A stretch of 16,808 nucleotides of DNA from Geminocystis sp050753365 (GCF_050753365.1 NZ_JBLZFY010000088.1:1-16808), one strand, 5' to 3'; positions 6,059 through 13,396 are shown, counted from the stretch's first letter. Translations and numbers: made by a program. The notes: generated by a model from the sequence alone, not told the origin.

Positions 6059-7024
6059 ATGAGTATTGAAAGTTATAAAAAACAAATTGAACAACAAAAA
6101 CTAGAAACATCTGTCGAAAAACCGAAAACAGGTAAGGAAGCCCTTGATGACTTTAACGCAAAATTTGAGATTTTTAAAGCACAAAGAGAAGGAAAGGAAA
6201 TTACCGATAAAGTAGAAACATCTGCTGAGAAACCAAAAACAGGTAAAGAAGCCCTTGATGACTTTAACGCAAAATTTGAGATTTTTAAAGCACAAAGAGA
6301 AGGAAAGGAAATTACCGATAAAGTAGAAACATCTGCTGAGAAACCAAAAACAGGTAAAGAAGCCCTTGATGACTTTAACGCAAAATTTGAGATTTTTAAA
6401 GCACAAAGAGAAGGGAAGGATGCTAACGCACTAGAAACGCCGAAACAAATACAACCGGGGGAGGTTAGAACAACAGCAGAAGGGTCTGTTATTATATGTA
6501 ATGAAGTTAAACCAGCTACCGATCGAAAAGGCTATGAAAAAATCCTTTTACCACCTAGTCGAGTTGGATTAGTCGATTTCCAAAGATCCCATAGTCAGGG
6601 TGCGGGGCTAGGAAATGAAATGAAAGAGGGTATTCTCTACGCACCGAAAGAAGTCAATTTAAAATTACAAAATCATGGTATTGAGCGATATATAAGAGAT
6701 ATTCGAGATCAACTACGTCCAGATGCTAAACTTTTACTAACTACCGAAACTAAAGCTCACGAAAAAGCTGACAAAAAAGAACCGTCTCTTCTTAAATCAA
6801 TTGATTATAAGCTAGAAGTTGAAATTAATGGTAAACGGACAAGACTTTTTGAGGCTTCCATTGAAGTTGACAAGATTGAACTTGAAAACATTAAAGATAA
6901 CAAGAAGGAAGATAGCAAGAAAGAAGATAGTAAAAAAGAAGATGATAAGAAGGAGGTAAAAACCCCTAGAATTACTGTATCAGCGCAACCTTATACTGAC
7001 GATCTTGAACGCTTTTTGCGTTAA
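6059..7024 (+). CDS. Repeat protein with probable polymorphic toxin (type 4-like) domain
   Basis: From ATG 6059 this encodes 321 residues; a GTG at 6047 is in frame and would add four, and neither has a clear Shine-Dalgarno. Residues 16-120 are three near-identical 37-residue modules (ETSAEKPKTGKEALDDFNAK and on), lysine-rich and probably helical. Residues about 156-272 contain RVGLVDFQRSHSQGAGLG, GILYAPKEVNLKLQNHGIER and FEASIEV. This resembles C-terminal domains annotated as polymorphic toxin type 4, judged from memory. His178, His206 and His234 are candidate active-site residues. A KKEDS repeat (about 282-299) and a short tail close the protein. No signal peptide or secretion module is visible and no immunity gene is recognised beside it. 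It may be cotranscribed with the chimeric ORF. It could also be a nontoxic relative. Confidence 0.6.
   Translation: MSIESYKKQIEQQKLETSVEKPKTGKEALDDFNAKFEIFKAQREGKEITDKVETSAEKPKTGKEALDDFNAKFEIFKAQREGKEITDKVETSAEKPKTGKEALDDFNAKFEIFKAQREGKDANALETPKQIQPGEVRTTAEGSVIICNEVKPATDRKGYEKILLPPSRVGLVDFQRSHSQGAGLGNEMKEGILYAPKEVNLKLQNHGIERYIRDIRDQLRPDAKLLLTTETKAHEKADKKEPSLLKSIDYKLEVEINGKRTRLFEASIEVDKIELENIKDNKKEDSKKEDSKKEDDKKEVKTPRITVSAQPYTDDLERFLR
6104..6418 (+). repeat. Three tandem copies of a 111-bp coding repeat
   Basis: Copies lie at 6104-6214, 6215-6325 and 6326-6418 (the third is 93 bp). Copies 1 and 2 differ at 5 positions, all in the first third. Copies 2 and 3 differ at one of 93. The period is 37 codons, so copy-number change keeps frame. 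Confidence 0.93.
6902..6955 (+). repeat. 15-bp coding tandem repeat (KKEDS)
   Basis: About three and a half copies of a 15-bp unit (AAGAARGAAGATAGY) encode the Lys/Glu/Asp/Ser-rich linker near the C-terminus of the toxin-like protein. Confidence 0.75.
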
Positions 7025-7139
7025 ATTCTGACCAATTATGATCTTGCCCTAATTTTTTAGCTATTTCCAAAAAATCTCCATCGGAGGGAAGTTCGGGTAT
7101 ATAGGTCGATCGATCATAAATAGAGGATGATGAAAAAGC
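6972..7139 (-). pseudogene. Possible remnant reading frame, minus strand
   Basis: Reading minus from 7139 gives about 55 open codons ending at TAA 6974-6972, including IYDRSTYIPELPSDGDFLEI and AKKLGQDHNWSEFN. The composition looks protein-like. There is no ATG, GTG or TTG start before the upstream stop at 7178-7176, and the end overlaps the toxin-like gene by 53 bp. It may be the C-terminal scrap of a lost gene. I do not recognise a family. Confidence 0.3.
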
Positions 7140-7143
7140 ATTA

Positions 7144-7171
7144 GGAATGAAGAATGAAAAATGAAAAACTA
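7144..7171. repeat. Heptamer tandem array (RRAATGA)
   Basis: GGAATGA, AGAATGA and AAAATGA are followed by a diverged AAAACTA. The array ends 8 bp from the stop codon of the minus-strand kinase gene, the same placement as other heptamer arrays in the window. Confidence 0.6.
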
Positions 7172-7179
7172 TACACTAT

Positions 7180-8934
7180 TTAGCAGGGTATATTTATCGA
7201 TACAGTTGTACCTTCATTTACTTTACTTTTAACGGAAATTGTGCCTTTAAGTAAGTTTACACATTCCTTGACGATCGATAATCCTAACCCAGTACCCTGA
7301 ATATTGCCCACATTTTTCCCACGATAAAATGTAGTAAATAAATTTGCTTGAGTTTCTAAAGGAATGCCAATACCTCGATCGATCACTTCTAATATAATAT
7401 TTTTAGGTTGAATCGTTAAAACTACATCTATGATTTTATTATCACCAGAATATTTCACACTATTAGAAATTAGATTCGTTAAAATTTGAGTTAGGAGTTT
7501 TTTATCTAAATTTCGATCGTATTCTTTTGTGGTTAAATTTTCTTTATTATTGACTTGAAAAACAATTTTATACTCACCATAAGTTTGCTGAATTTCCTTA
7601 ACTAAAGTATAGCAAAAATTAGCAATATTAATAGGTTCAAGATGATAACTTAATTGTTGACTTTCCGCTCTATTAATTAATAAAATATCATCTAATAATT
7701 TAGTGGTATGCTCAATATAAGTTTCGATGGTTGTAAAATGCTCTTGTTTACTTTCATCAGATAATTTATGTCCAAAAGTTTTTAATATACCAACAGAAGA
7801 AGCAATTACCGTTAAAGGAGTCCGAAATTCATGACTTGTTAAAGTGATTAAACGAGATTTTAATTCGTTGACTTCCTCAGCTTTCAAAAGAGCTTCTTTT
7901 AAAATTTGTTCTGATTTTTTTCTTTCCGTAATATCTCGACAAACACAGATTAAATAATTTTTATCCGTCAAAGTTAAGGATAATTCTTGAGGAAAAGTTG
8001 AACCATCTTTTCTTTTGGCAATAGCCTCTCCACTCCACACTTTATTTTTGATTAAACTAGGGAAAATATTGTTCTCAAAATTTTCTATTTCATCTTCAAA
8101 ATAAAAACTACGCCAATTATTATCAGGTAATTCTTGCAAATTTTCATAACCAAACATCGTTAAATGTGCCTTATTCATGTAAGTATATCGATCGTGCTGT
8201 AAAATAGCTAATCCATCCACCGCCACATCAAAAGTCGCTAAATTTTGATCTACAACCTCTTGAGATTGTTTTAATTTTTCATTAGTTAAATAAATTTGTA
8301 AATTTTGATGGGCTAATCGATTCTCTTTTTCTTGTCTTTCTATGGCACTTAATAAAGGTAACATAAAAACATCATGGGGAATATTTTTGTTTCCTAAATA
8401 ATATTGTTTTACCAAATAATCTTGCGCACCTATTTTGATACTTTCTAAAGCTAATTGTTTTTGATAATCTCCCGTTAAAACAATCACAGGGATATGTCTA
8501 AAATTTTTTTTAAATTCTCTTAAGGTATTCAACCCGTAACTATCAGGTAAATTGAGGTCTAAAATCACTAAATCAAAATATTTTTGACCTTTTTTCTTAA
8601 TAATTTCAAATCCTTGTTGTAGGGAAATTTTATGAGTTAAATTAAATTGATATTCTGTTTCTAAAGCTAATCTTTGTGCAAAAATTTTAGCGGAAACAAG
8701 ATTATCTTCAATAAATAAAATATTAATATCCTGTAAGCTATCAAAAGTTTTTGTTAAAGAAGACAAATTATTTATTTCTGTCAATTGATTCTCTAAACTT
8801 TCAATTTTTTTACTCAATAATTCCACTAAGTTCAATATCTCCTCAGCATTTAAGGAAGGAAGATTATTAATAATCTCCATTAATTTCTGTTGATTATTTA
8901 TAGAAAATAAAGAAGAGATATTTCCATCAAACAT
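7180..8934 (-). CDS. Histidine kinase, REC-PAS-HisKA-HATPase
   Basis: This 584-residue cytoplasmic protein has no membrane segment. After an N-terminal helical segment (1-65) comes a receiver domain (about 70-195) with the acidic pair Glu76/Asp77, phosphoacceptor Asp126 in VILDLNLPD, Thr154 and Lys176. A PAS domain follows (about 232-340, ending VCRDITERKK). HisKA (about 355-425) carries His368 in TSHEFRTPL. The ATPase domain has an N-box (NLISNSVKYS), an intact G1 box (DRGIGIP, from Asp519) and a G2 box (GTGLGLSIV). All parts needed for autophosphorylation are present. The receiver comes first, a layout common in cyanobacteria, where the kinase may answer an upstream phosphodonor. The ligand of the PAS domain is unknown. 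AGGAGGAGG just upstream is the strongest Shine-Dalgarno in the window and fixes the start. Confidence 0.92.
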   Translation of the reverse strand: MFDGNISSLFSINNQQKLMEIINNLPSLNAEEILNLVELLSKKIESLENQLTEINNLSSLTKTFDSLQDINILFIEDNLVSAKIFAQRLALETEYQFNLTHKISLQQGFEIIKKKGQKYFDLVILDLNLPDSYGLNTLREFKKNFRHIPVIVLTGDYQKQLALESIKIGAQDYLVKQYYLGNKNIPHDVFMLPLLSAIERQEKENRLAHQNLQIYLTNEKLKQSQEVVDQNLATFDVAVDGLAILQHDRYTYMNKAHLTMFGYENLQELPDNNWRSFYFEDEIENFENNIFPSLIKNKVWSGEAIAKRKDGSTFPQELSLTLTDKNYLICVCRDITERKKSEQILKEALLKAEEVNELKSRLITLTSHEFRTPLTVIASSVGILKTFGHKLSDESKQEHFTTIETYIEHTTKLLDDILLINRAESQQLSYHLEPINIANFCYTLVKEIQQTYGEYKIVFQVNNKENLTTKEYDRNLDKKLLTQILTNLISNSVKYSGDNKIIDVVLTIQPKNIILEVIDRGIGIPLETQANLFTTFYRGKNVGNIQGTGLGLSIVKECVNLLKGTISVKSKVNEGTTVSINIPC

Positions 8935-8972
8935 TATTCCTCCTCCTGCTTTTTAAATTACAAAAAAAACAT

Positions 8973-8999
8973 ACATAACTTATGTGATAAAACTTTATC
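8973..8999. promoter_or_regulatory. Two abutting palindromes, possible operator
   Basis: ACATAA-C-TTATGT (8973-8985) is followed without a gap by GATAAA-AC-TTTATC (8986-8999). Both are perfect dyads. They lie 39 bp upstream of the minus-strand kinase start codon and could bind dimeric regulators or fold in its leader. Confidence 0.35.
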
Positions 9000-9300
9000 A
9001 AGTTTTGTTAACAATTTTTAGGGTTAAGCAAAAATACTTTTAAACTAAATTATAACAGTGATGGAAAAATATAAACAAAAAAATCCTGTAAAATTATTAG
9101 AAAAATTGTGATTATACTTACGATTTGTAATAAAAAGACAAGGTTGAGGGGAGTATTTTTAGATTTTGCAAGAAAATATTTTCGATAGTTTTAAACCTCT
9201 AATCGATCGTTAATTGTAGTGTTTTTTTAATAAAATATCCCCCCTGTGAGGATATACTTTCTTTCTCATCAAAAAAATATTATGATCATTATCTCCAGAC

Positions 9301-9430
9301 TATAGCAGTCAGTTATGAGTTGTGAGAATTAGAATTCTCTTATCATAGAAGGCAAGAGGCAAGATTAGTCATATCTTCGATATTTTTGTTCTAATAATTT
9401 ATTTCTCATAAATGATTCCTGATTGCTATA
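9301..9430. mobile_element. MITE-like element with 29-bp terminal inverted repeats
   Basis: The left end (from TATAGCAGTCAG at 9301) and the reverse complement of the right end (ending CTGATTGCTATA at 9430) align without gaps at 23 of 29 positions. Both ends read TA followed by TAGCA, which fits a TA target duplication around a 126-bp element (9303-9428), as with IS630/Tc1-type MITEs. Inside are a palindrome (GAGAATT-AG-AATTCTC, 9324-9339) and two GGCAAGA heptamers (9351-9364). There is no coding capacity. Confidence 0.6.
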
Positions 9431-9453
9431 TTTTGTTGTGAATGCTTTATAAT
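9423..9453 (+). promoter_or_regulatory. Possible promoter for the 9545 kinase, -35 within the MITE end
   Basis: A perfect TATAAT (9448-9453) lies inside the dyad CTTTAT-A-ATAAAG. TTGCTA (9423-9428), the end of the MITE-like element, could act as -35, but the 19-bp spacing is long. The start codon is 91 bp downstream of the -10. Confidence 0.35.
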
Positions 9454-9544
9454 AAAGAACAATCAAGATATTTTTATATTTTTTTTCGATCATAAATTTT
9501 TTCTTGGCAATTCAAGGGTTTATTTTTTAAAATTAGAAAAAATT

Positions 9545-10642
9545 ATGTATAAAATTTTAGTTATTGAAGATGAAATAAATATCGCTAAAAATATTAAACA
9601 AATTTTAGATTTATCAGATTATTTTACAATTATTGCTGACGATGGTAGAACTGGCATAGAATTAGCAAAGGAAGAAAAACCCGATCTTATTCTTTGTGAT
9701 GTAATGATGCCTAATTTAGACGGTTATCAAGTTTTAATGGAGCTGAAAAAATATAAAATTATTGATACTATTCCTTTCATTTTTTTAACGGCAAAATCAG
9801 ATAGACTTGATTTTCGGAAAGGTATGGAGTTAGGTGCTGATGATTACTTAGCTAAACCTTTTTCTCCTGAAGAATTATTAAAAGCAATTCAAATTCGTCT
9901 GAAAAAACAAGCTAAAATTAAAGAAAATAATAACAAAGAATTAAGAGAACTTGGTTTAAAAATTCAAAAGGCTTTTCCCCATGAATTATATACTCCTCTG
10001 AATGGCATGATTTTGTCTGCAAATCTTCTCAAAGAATATGCTGACACCATGTCGATCGAAGAAATCAAAGAAATGGCACAAACTTTGTTAGAATCTTCTC
10101 AAAAATTACATAATATTAGTGAAAAATTTATTCTTTATCTTTATTTAGAATTTATTACTAACAATCCCCATAAATTAAACGAAATTCGTCGTCAAAATTA
10201 CAAGTGTTTAACTAAAAGTATTTTATTAACTTTTGCCAAGATTCAAGCACAAAAAGTCGATCGAGAAAATGACTTAATTTTAGATTTAGAAGAAATGACA
10301 ATTAATATGGCGGAAACTGATTTTTATAAAATTGTCACAGAATTATTAGATAACTCCTTTAAATTTTCTAAGGATGGAGATAAAATTAAAATTTTAACCA
10401 GTATTAATGATGAAAATTTTTGCAACCTTTTTATTATTAATGAGGGTAAAGGAATAAGTCCTAAAAAACTCAAAGAAGTAGAAAATTTTATTCCTTTTAA
10501 TCAAAGTTTAGATCATTATGAAGGTTTTGGTATGGGGTTAGCTATAGTCAAAAAAATATTAGAAATTTATCAAGGTTCAATGATGATTGAAAGTTTTGCT
10601 AATCGTCAAACGATCGTCCATATTATGTTGCCCCAAGGATAA
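9545..10642 (+). CDS. Receiver-kinase protein, REC-HisKA-HATPase
   Basis: This 365-residue cytoplasmic protein has a receiver domain (1-122) with Asp9, phosphoacceptor Asp52 in LILCDVMMPNLDG, Thr82 and Lys104. A compact HisKA-like helix pair follows, with His146 in PHELYTPLNG, and then an ATPase domain with Asn270 in ELLDNSFKFS and the G2 box GFGMGLAIV (327-335). The G1 box reads NEGKGIS (299-305), with Asn in place of the Asp that contacts adenine, so ATP binding may be weakened. The glycine positions are kept, and some relatives tolerate the change. There is no sensor domain, so input probably comes by phosphotransfer to the receiver. Its 3' end overlaps the opposing kinase gene by 66 bp. 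Confidence 0.9.
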   Translation: MYKILVIEDEINIAKNIKQILDLSDYFTIIADDGRTGIELAKEEKPDLILCDVMMPNLDGYQVLMELKKYKIIDTIPFIFLTAKSDRLDFRKGMELGADDYLAKPFSPEELLKAIQIRLKKQAKIKENNNKELRELGLKIQKAFPHELYTPLNGMILSANLLKEYADTMSIEEIKEMAQTLLESSQKLHNISEKFILYLYLEFITNNPHKLNEIRRQNYKCLTKSILLTFAKIQAQKVDRENDLILDLEEMTINMAETDFYKIVTELLDNSFKFSKDGDKIKILTSINDENFCNLFIINEGKGISPKKLKEVENFIPFNQSLDHYEGFGMGLAIVKKILEIYQGSMMIESFANRQTIVHIMLPQG

Positions 10643-11707
10643 TTCTATAATAAATATATTTCCACCATCAGGATTATTTTCTACTCTGATGATCCCATGA
10701 TGAGCTTCGATTCCAAGTTTACAAAACGCTAAACCTAAACCAATTTGTTTAACTCCTTTGAGAGGTAAACCTATTTGATATTTTTCAAAAATTACTTCTT
10801 TTTTTTCATCGGGAATAGGAATAGCAGTATCGATAATTTTAATTTGTATTGTATCTGATTCTAAATAGTTAAGTTGACAAATTACATTACTATTTTTAGG
10901 TGAGAATTTAATAGCATTAGATAACAAGTTGTCTAACACTCTTTTCATTATTTGTCGATCGAAATAAACAGTTATATCATCAGAAGGTAGATTAAGTAAT
11001 AACTCAATATTTTTAGACTGAGCAATAGTTTTAAAATCATCAATACTGGTTATCAAGAATTGATTAATATTAGTAAGCTCATAATCTAAAATGATTTTAC
11101 CTGATTGAATTTTTGCCATTTGTAATAAATTATCAATTTGATTATTTAAAACTTGACTCGATGTAATAATTTCGTCTATTTTTGCGGTAGAAATATTAGG
11201 GGAAATATTAGGCATTTTTAAAATACCTGCACAAAGAAGAATATTAGCTAAAGGATTACGCAAATCATGAATTATTATATTTGTCATTTCTTGCCTAAGC
11301 ATCAGGGATTCTTGTAAAAAGTCATATTGTTGTTTGATTCTCAACATAGAATTAACCCTAGCCGATAATTCAATACTATTAACGGGTTTACTAATAAAAT
11401 CATCAGCACCAGCATCGAGACATAAAGCTAAATCTTTTTTCTCTTCTAATGCTGTCACCATGATAATGGGGATCGATTTCCAACGTTGATCAGCTTTGAT
11501 AATTTTACACACTTCTATACCGTTTAAATCTGGCATCATCACATCTAAAAGAATCAAATCAGGCTTAATCATTGCTAATTGTTCTAAGATGCCAATACCA
11601 CTGGTAAGATAATATAAGCTATAGTTATACTTATAAAGTAAGCCTTCAATCACATCAAAATTATTAGGATCATCGTCTATAATTAATAGAGAATATTGCT
11701 TATTCAA
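10577..11707 (-). CDS. Receiver-kinase protein, REC-HisKA-HATPase, degenerate G1 box
   Basis: This 376-residue protein starts with TTG; the receiver domain begins at residue 5, the next Met is residue 46, and an AGGGGGA lies upstream. The receiver (5-125) has Asp11/Asp12, phosphoacceptor Asp55 in LLDVMMPDLNG, Thr85 and Lys107. HisKA has His147 in IIHDLRNPL. The ATPase domain has the N-box DNLLSNAIKFS and a G2-like IGLGLAFCK (322-330). The G1 box is DTAIPIP (293-299): Asp is kept but both glycines of GxG are lost, so catalysis may be reduced and the protein may act as a scaffold or phosphatase. The last 17 or so residues after FIIELSLG extend beyond the fold, where the gene runs antisense into its convergent neighbour. 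Confidence 0.88.
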   Translation of the reverse strand: MNKQYSLLIIDDDPNNFDVIEGLLYKYNYSLYYLTSGIGILEQLAMIKPDLILLDVMMPDLNGIEVCKIIKADQRWKSIPIIMVTALEEKKDLALCLDAGADDFISKPVNSIELSARVNSMLRIKQQYDFLQESLMLRQEMTNIIIHDLRNPLANILLCAGILKMPNISPNISTAKIDEIITSSQVLNNQIDNLLQMAKIQSGKIILDYELTNINQFLITSIDDFKTIAQSKNIELLLNLPSDDITVYFDRQIMKRVLDNLLSNAIKFSPKNSNVICQLNYLESDTIQIKIIDTAIPIPDEKKEVIFEKYQIGLPLKGVKQIGLGLAFCKLGIEAHHGIIRVENNPDGGNIFIIELSLGQHNMDDRLTISKTFNHH

Positions 11708-12014
11708 TGACTTTTCCCCCTATGGCATTAGTGATAATAATATTTTCCCATGATTGCAATTGACACATTGGCTTAAAAATTAAAGTTATTCAAACTATTT
11801 TGTTTTTTTGACAAGAAACGATTGTTATTTAAGTTTTGATAAATTATCCATTATCTTCAACTTCCCGAATTTCTAATTAATTGTGTTAACATCAAATAAA
11901 AATAAGCACTTTTTAGTTAGAAACCATTTTACTCTGTTTAAATTCAACAAGTACAATTTTAGTTAAAAAGTTTGATTCCATCCCCTTATAAGTTTTGATT
12001 AAAGATTTGAGAAT
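11708..12014. other. 307-bp divergent intergenic region
   Basis: This AT-rich gap lies between the minus-strand kinase and the ctpC-type gene. I see no gene or strong promoter. TTGACA occurs at 11759 and 11816 without a convincing -10 at the right distance. TTTTAGTTA occurs twice (11911-11919 and 11957-11965), which may be chance. Confidence 0.5.
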
Positions 12015-13286
12015 ATGAATATCACTAAACGTGGATTAATTCTAGGTACAACTGCGTTAGCTGTTTCCAGTGTAGCAATAACAGGTTTTGGGCTTCGATT
12101 TTCCCAAAGTCAGGCTTTTTTTCAAGATAGCCCTAAAGAATTAGTGGACGAAGTATGGCAAGTTATAAATCGGAGATATGTTGATGCCACTTTTAACGGT
12201 GAAGATTGGCGAGAAGTCCGAAAAGAATATTTAGGCAAAGAGTATAGTGATAAGGAACAAGCCTACGAAGCCATTCGAGAAATGCTTAAAAAGCTCAACG
12301 ACCCTTATACTCGTTTTATGAATCCTGAAGAATTTAAAACGATGCAGATTGACACATCAGGAGAATTAACGGGGATAGGCATTCAAATTACGAAAGAAGA
12401 AGAAAGTAAAAATATTGTGGTAATTTCGCCCATTGAAGATACCCCTGCTTTTTCTGCGGGTATTATTTCTAAGGATATTATCCGCAAAATTGATGGTAAA
12501 AATACGGAGGGGATGGAATTAAATGATGCGGTATCGATGATTCGAGGCAAACCCGGTACTAGCGTTGATTTAGTCATCGAGCGGGATGGTGAAATGATGA
12601 ATTTTACAATTACTAGAGCTAAAATTGAAATTCACCCTGTCAGAGCAAGAATTGAACAGAGTCCAGATATAGGCAAATTCGATTATATTCGTTTAGTGCA
12701 GTTTAGCAGTAATGCCGCCGCCGAGATGAGACAGGCTATTTTAGAGGGTGAAAAAAATAATGTCGCTGGTTATATCCTCGATTTACGATCGAACCCCGGC
12801 GGTTTATTGTATTCCAGTGTGGAAATTGCACGAATGTTTATTAATGAAGGTCGAATTGTTACTACGGTCGATCGAGTTGGAGAAGTGGATGCCCACAGTG
12901 CTAACGGTACAGCTTTGACGAATAAACCTGTTATCGTCATAGTGGACGGTGGTTCAGCTAGTGCCAGTGAAATTCTTGCAGGAGCAATACAAGATCACGG
13001 ACGAGGGGTTGTGGTAGGTACTCAAACCTTCGGTAAAGGCTTAGTTCAATCCGTGCGCGGTTTAGGGGATGGCTCAGGTATGGCAGTTACGATCGCTAAA
13101 TACTTAACCCCTGACGGGCGAGACATTAATAAACAAGGTATTACCCCTGATATAATTTATGAAATGAGTGAGCAAGACAGAGAAATTTTGATTCAAGATC
13201 GCACTAAAATCGGTACAATGGATGATGCCCAATTCAGAAAAGCTGTACAAATTCTTTCTCAACAAATTGCTCGAAAACCAAATTAG
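12015..13286 (+). CDS. ctpC: Carboxyl-terminal processing protease, S41A (CtpC type)
   Basis: This 423-residue protein has an N-terminal signal or membrane anchor (KR at residues 5-6, hydrophobic 8-27, then SQSQAFF), which directs it to the periplasm or thylakoid lumen side. A helical region with DEVWQVINRRYVD follows, then LKKLNDPYTRFMNPEEF, a PDZ domain (about 112-200, ELTGIGIQ to VIERDG) and the S41 core. The catalytic dyad is Ser316 in DGGSASASEIL and Lys341 in TFGKGLVQS, 25 residues apart as in E. coli Tsp. Cyanobacteria carry CtpA, CtpB and CtpC; CtpA matures the D1 protein. The N-terminal QAFFQDSPKELVDEVWQ points to CtpC, but the paralogue is assigned from memory. It is monocistronic, and its TAG stop overlaps a heptamer array. 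Confidence 0.9.
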   Translation: MNITKRGLILGTTALAVSSVAITGFGLRFSQSQAFFQDSPKELVDEVWQVINRRYVDATFNGEDWREVRKEYLGKEYSDKEQAYEAIREMLKKLNDPYTRFMNPEEFKTMQIDTSGELTGIGIQITKEEESKNIVVISPIEDTPAFSAGIISKDIIRKIDGKNTEGMELNDAVSMIRGKPGTSVDLVIERDGEMMNFTITRAKIEIHPVRARIEQSPDIGKFDYIRLVQFSSNAAAEMRQAILEGEKNNVAGYILDLRSNPGGLLYSSVEIARMFINEGRIVTTVDRVGEVDAHSANGTALTNKPVIVIVDGGSASASEILAGAIQDHGRGVVVGTQTFGKGLVQSVRGLGDGSGMAVTIAKYLTPDGRDINKQGITPDIIYEMSEQDREILIQDRTKIGTMDDAQFRKAVQILSQQIARKPN

Positions 13287-13313
13287 TAAATAGTGAATAG
13301 TGAATAGTGAATA
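13286..13313. repeat. Heptamer tandem array GTRAATA x4
   Basis: GTAAATA is followed by three GTGAATA units without interruption. The array starts on the last base of the ctpC stop codon. Confidence 0.8.
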
Positions 13314-13319
13314 TTATAA

Positions 13320-13339
13320 AACAATCTCTTTTGATTGTT
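13320..13339 (+). terminator. Hairpin after ctpC, terminator-like
   Basis: AACAATC (13320-13326) and GATTGTT (13333-13339) form a perfect 7-bp stem with a 6-nt loop, 33 bp after the ctpC stop. It lacks a T-tract, so termination is uncertain. Confidence 0.3.
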
Positions 13340-13362
13340 ATTGCGAGTTTACGAAGCAATCT
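13337..13362 (+). repeat. Dispersed repeat, copy 1 (ATTGCGAG...CGAAGCAATCT)
   Basis: It matches, in opposite orientation, the repeat at 14915-14941, apart from a few bases and one indel in the centre. GTCATTGCGAG-N-CGAAGCAATC sequences are widely dispersed in bacterial intergenic DNA. A 10-bp GAAGCAATCT unit is repeated in tandem at its end (13353-13372). Confidence 0.6.
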
Positions 13363-13366
13363 GAAG

Positions 13367-13384
13367 CAATCTTATTCAAGATTG
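13367..13384 (+). other. Hairpin directly upstream of the exonuclease-like gene
   Basis: CAATCTT (13367-13373) and AAGATTG (13378-13384) form a perfect 7-bp stem with the loop ATTC, 12 bp before the ATG at 13397. It would occupy the ribosome-binding region of that mRNA. No Shine-Dalgarno site is visible between it and the start. Confidence 0.45.
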
Positions 13385-13396
13385 TAAGAATTAGAA

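Larger units (their letters stand above)
8935..9544. other. 610-bp divergent intergenic region between two kinase genes
   Basis: No credible gene is present; the longest ATG frame I noticed is 16 codons. It holds the leader and a pair of abutting palindromes near the minus-strand kinase (8973-8999), an AT-rich middle, a MITE-like element (9301-9430) and a TATAAT (9448-9453) upstream of the plus-strand kinase. Confidence 0.7.

Noticed and set aside
6101..6406. 101-residue minus-strand open frame
   Set aside because: It is the mirror of the 111-bp tandem repeat in the toxin-like gene; its own repetitiveness simply follows from that DNA repeat, and it has no start signals.
9061..9111. 16-codon ATG frame in the kinase gap
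   Set aside because: It is too short, Lys-rich by AT bias, and has no ribosome-binding site.
11708..12014. Two TTGACA boxes as ctpC promoters
   Set aside because: Neither has an acceptable -10 hexamer at 16-18 bp.
12383..12577. 64-residue minus-strand frame within ctpC
   Set aside because: It is antisense to the PDZ-coding region of a well-supported protease gene.
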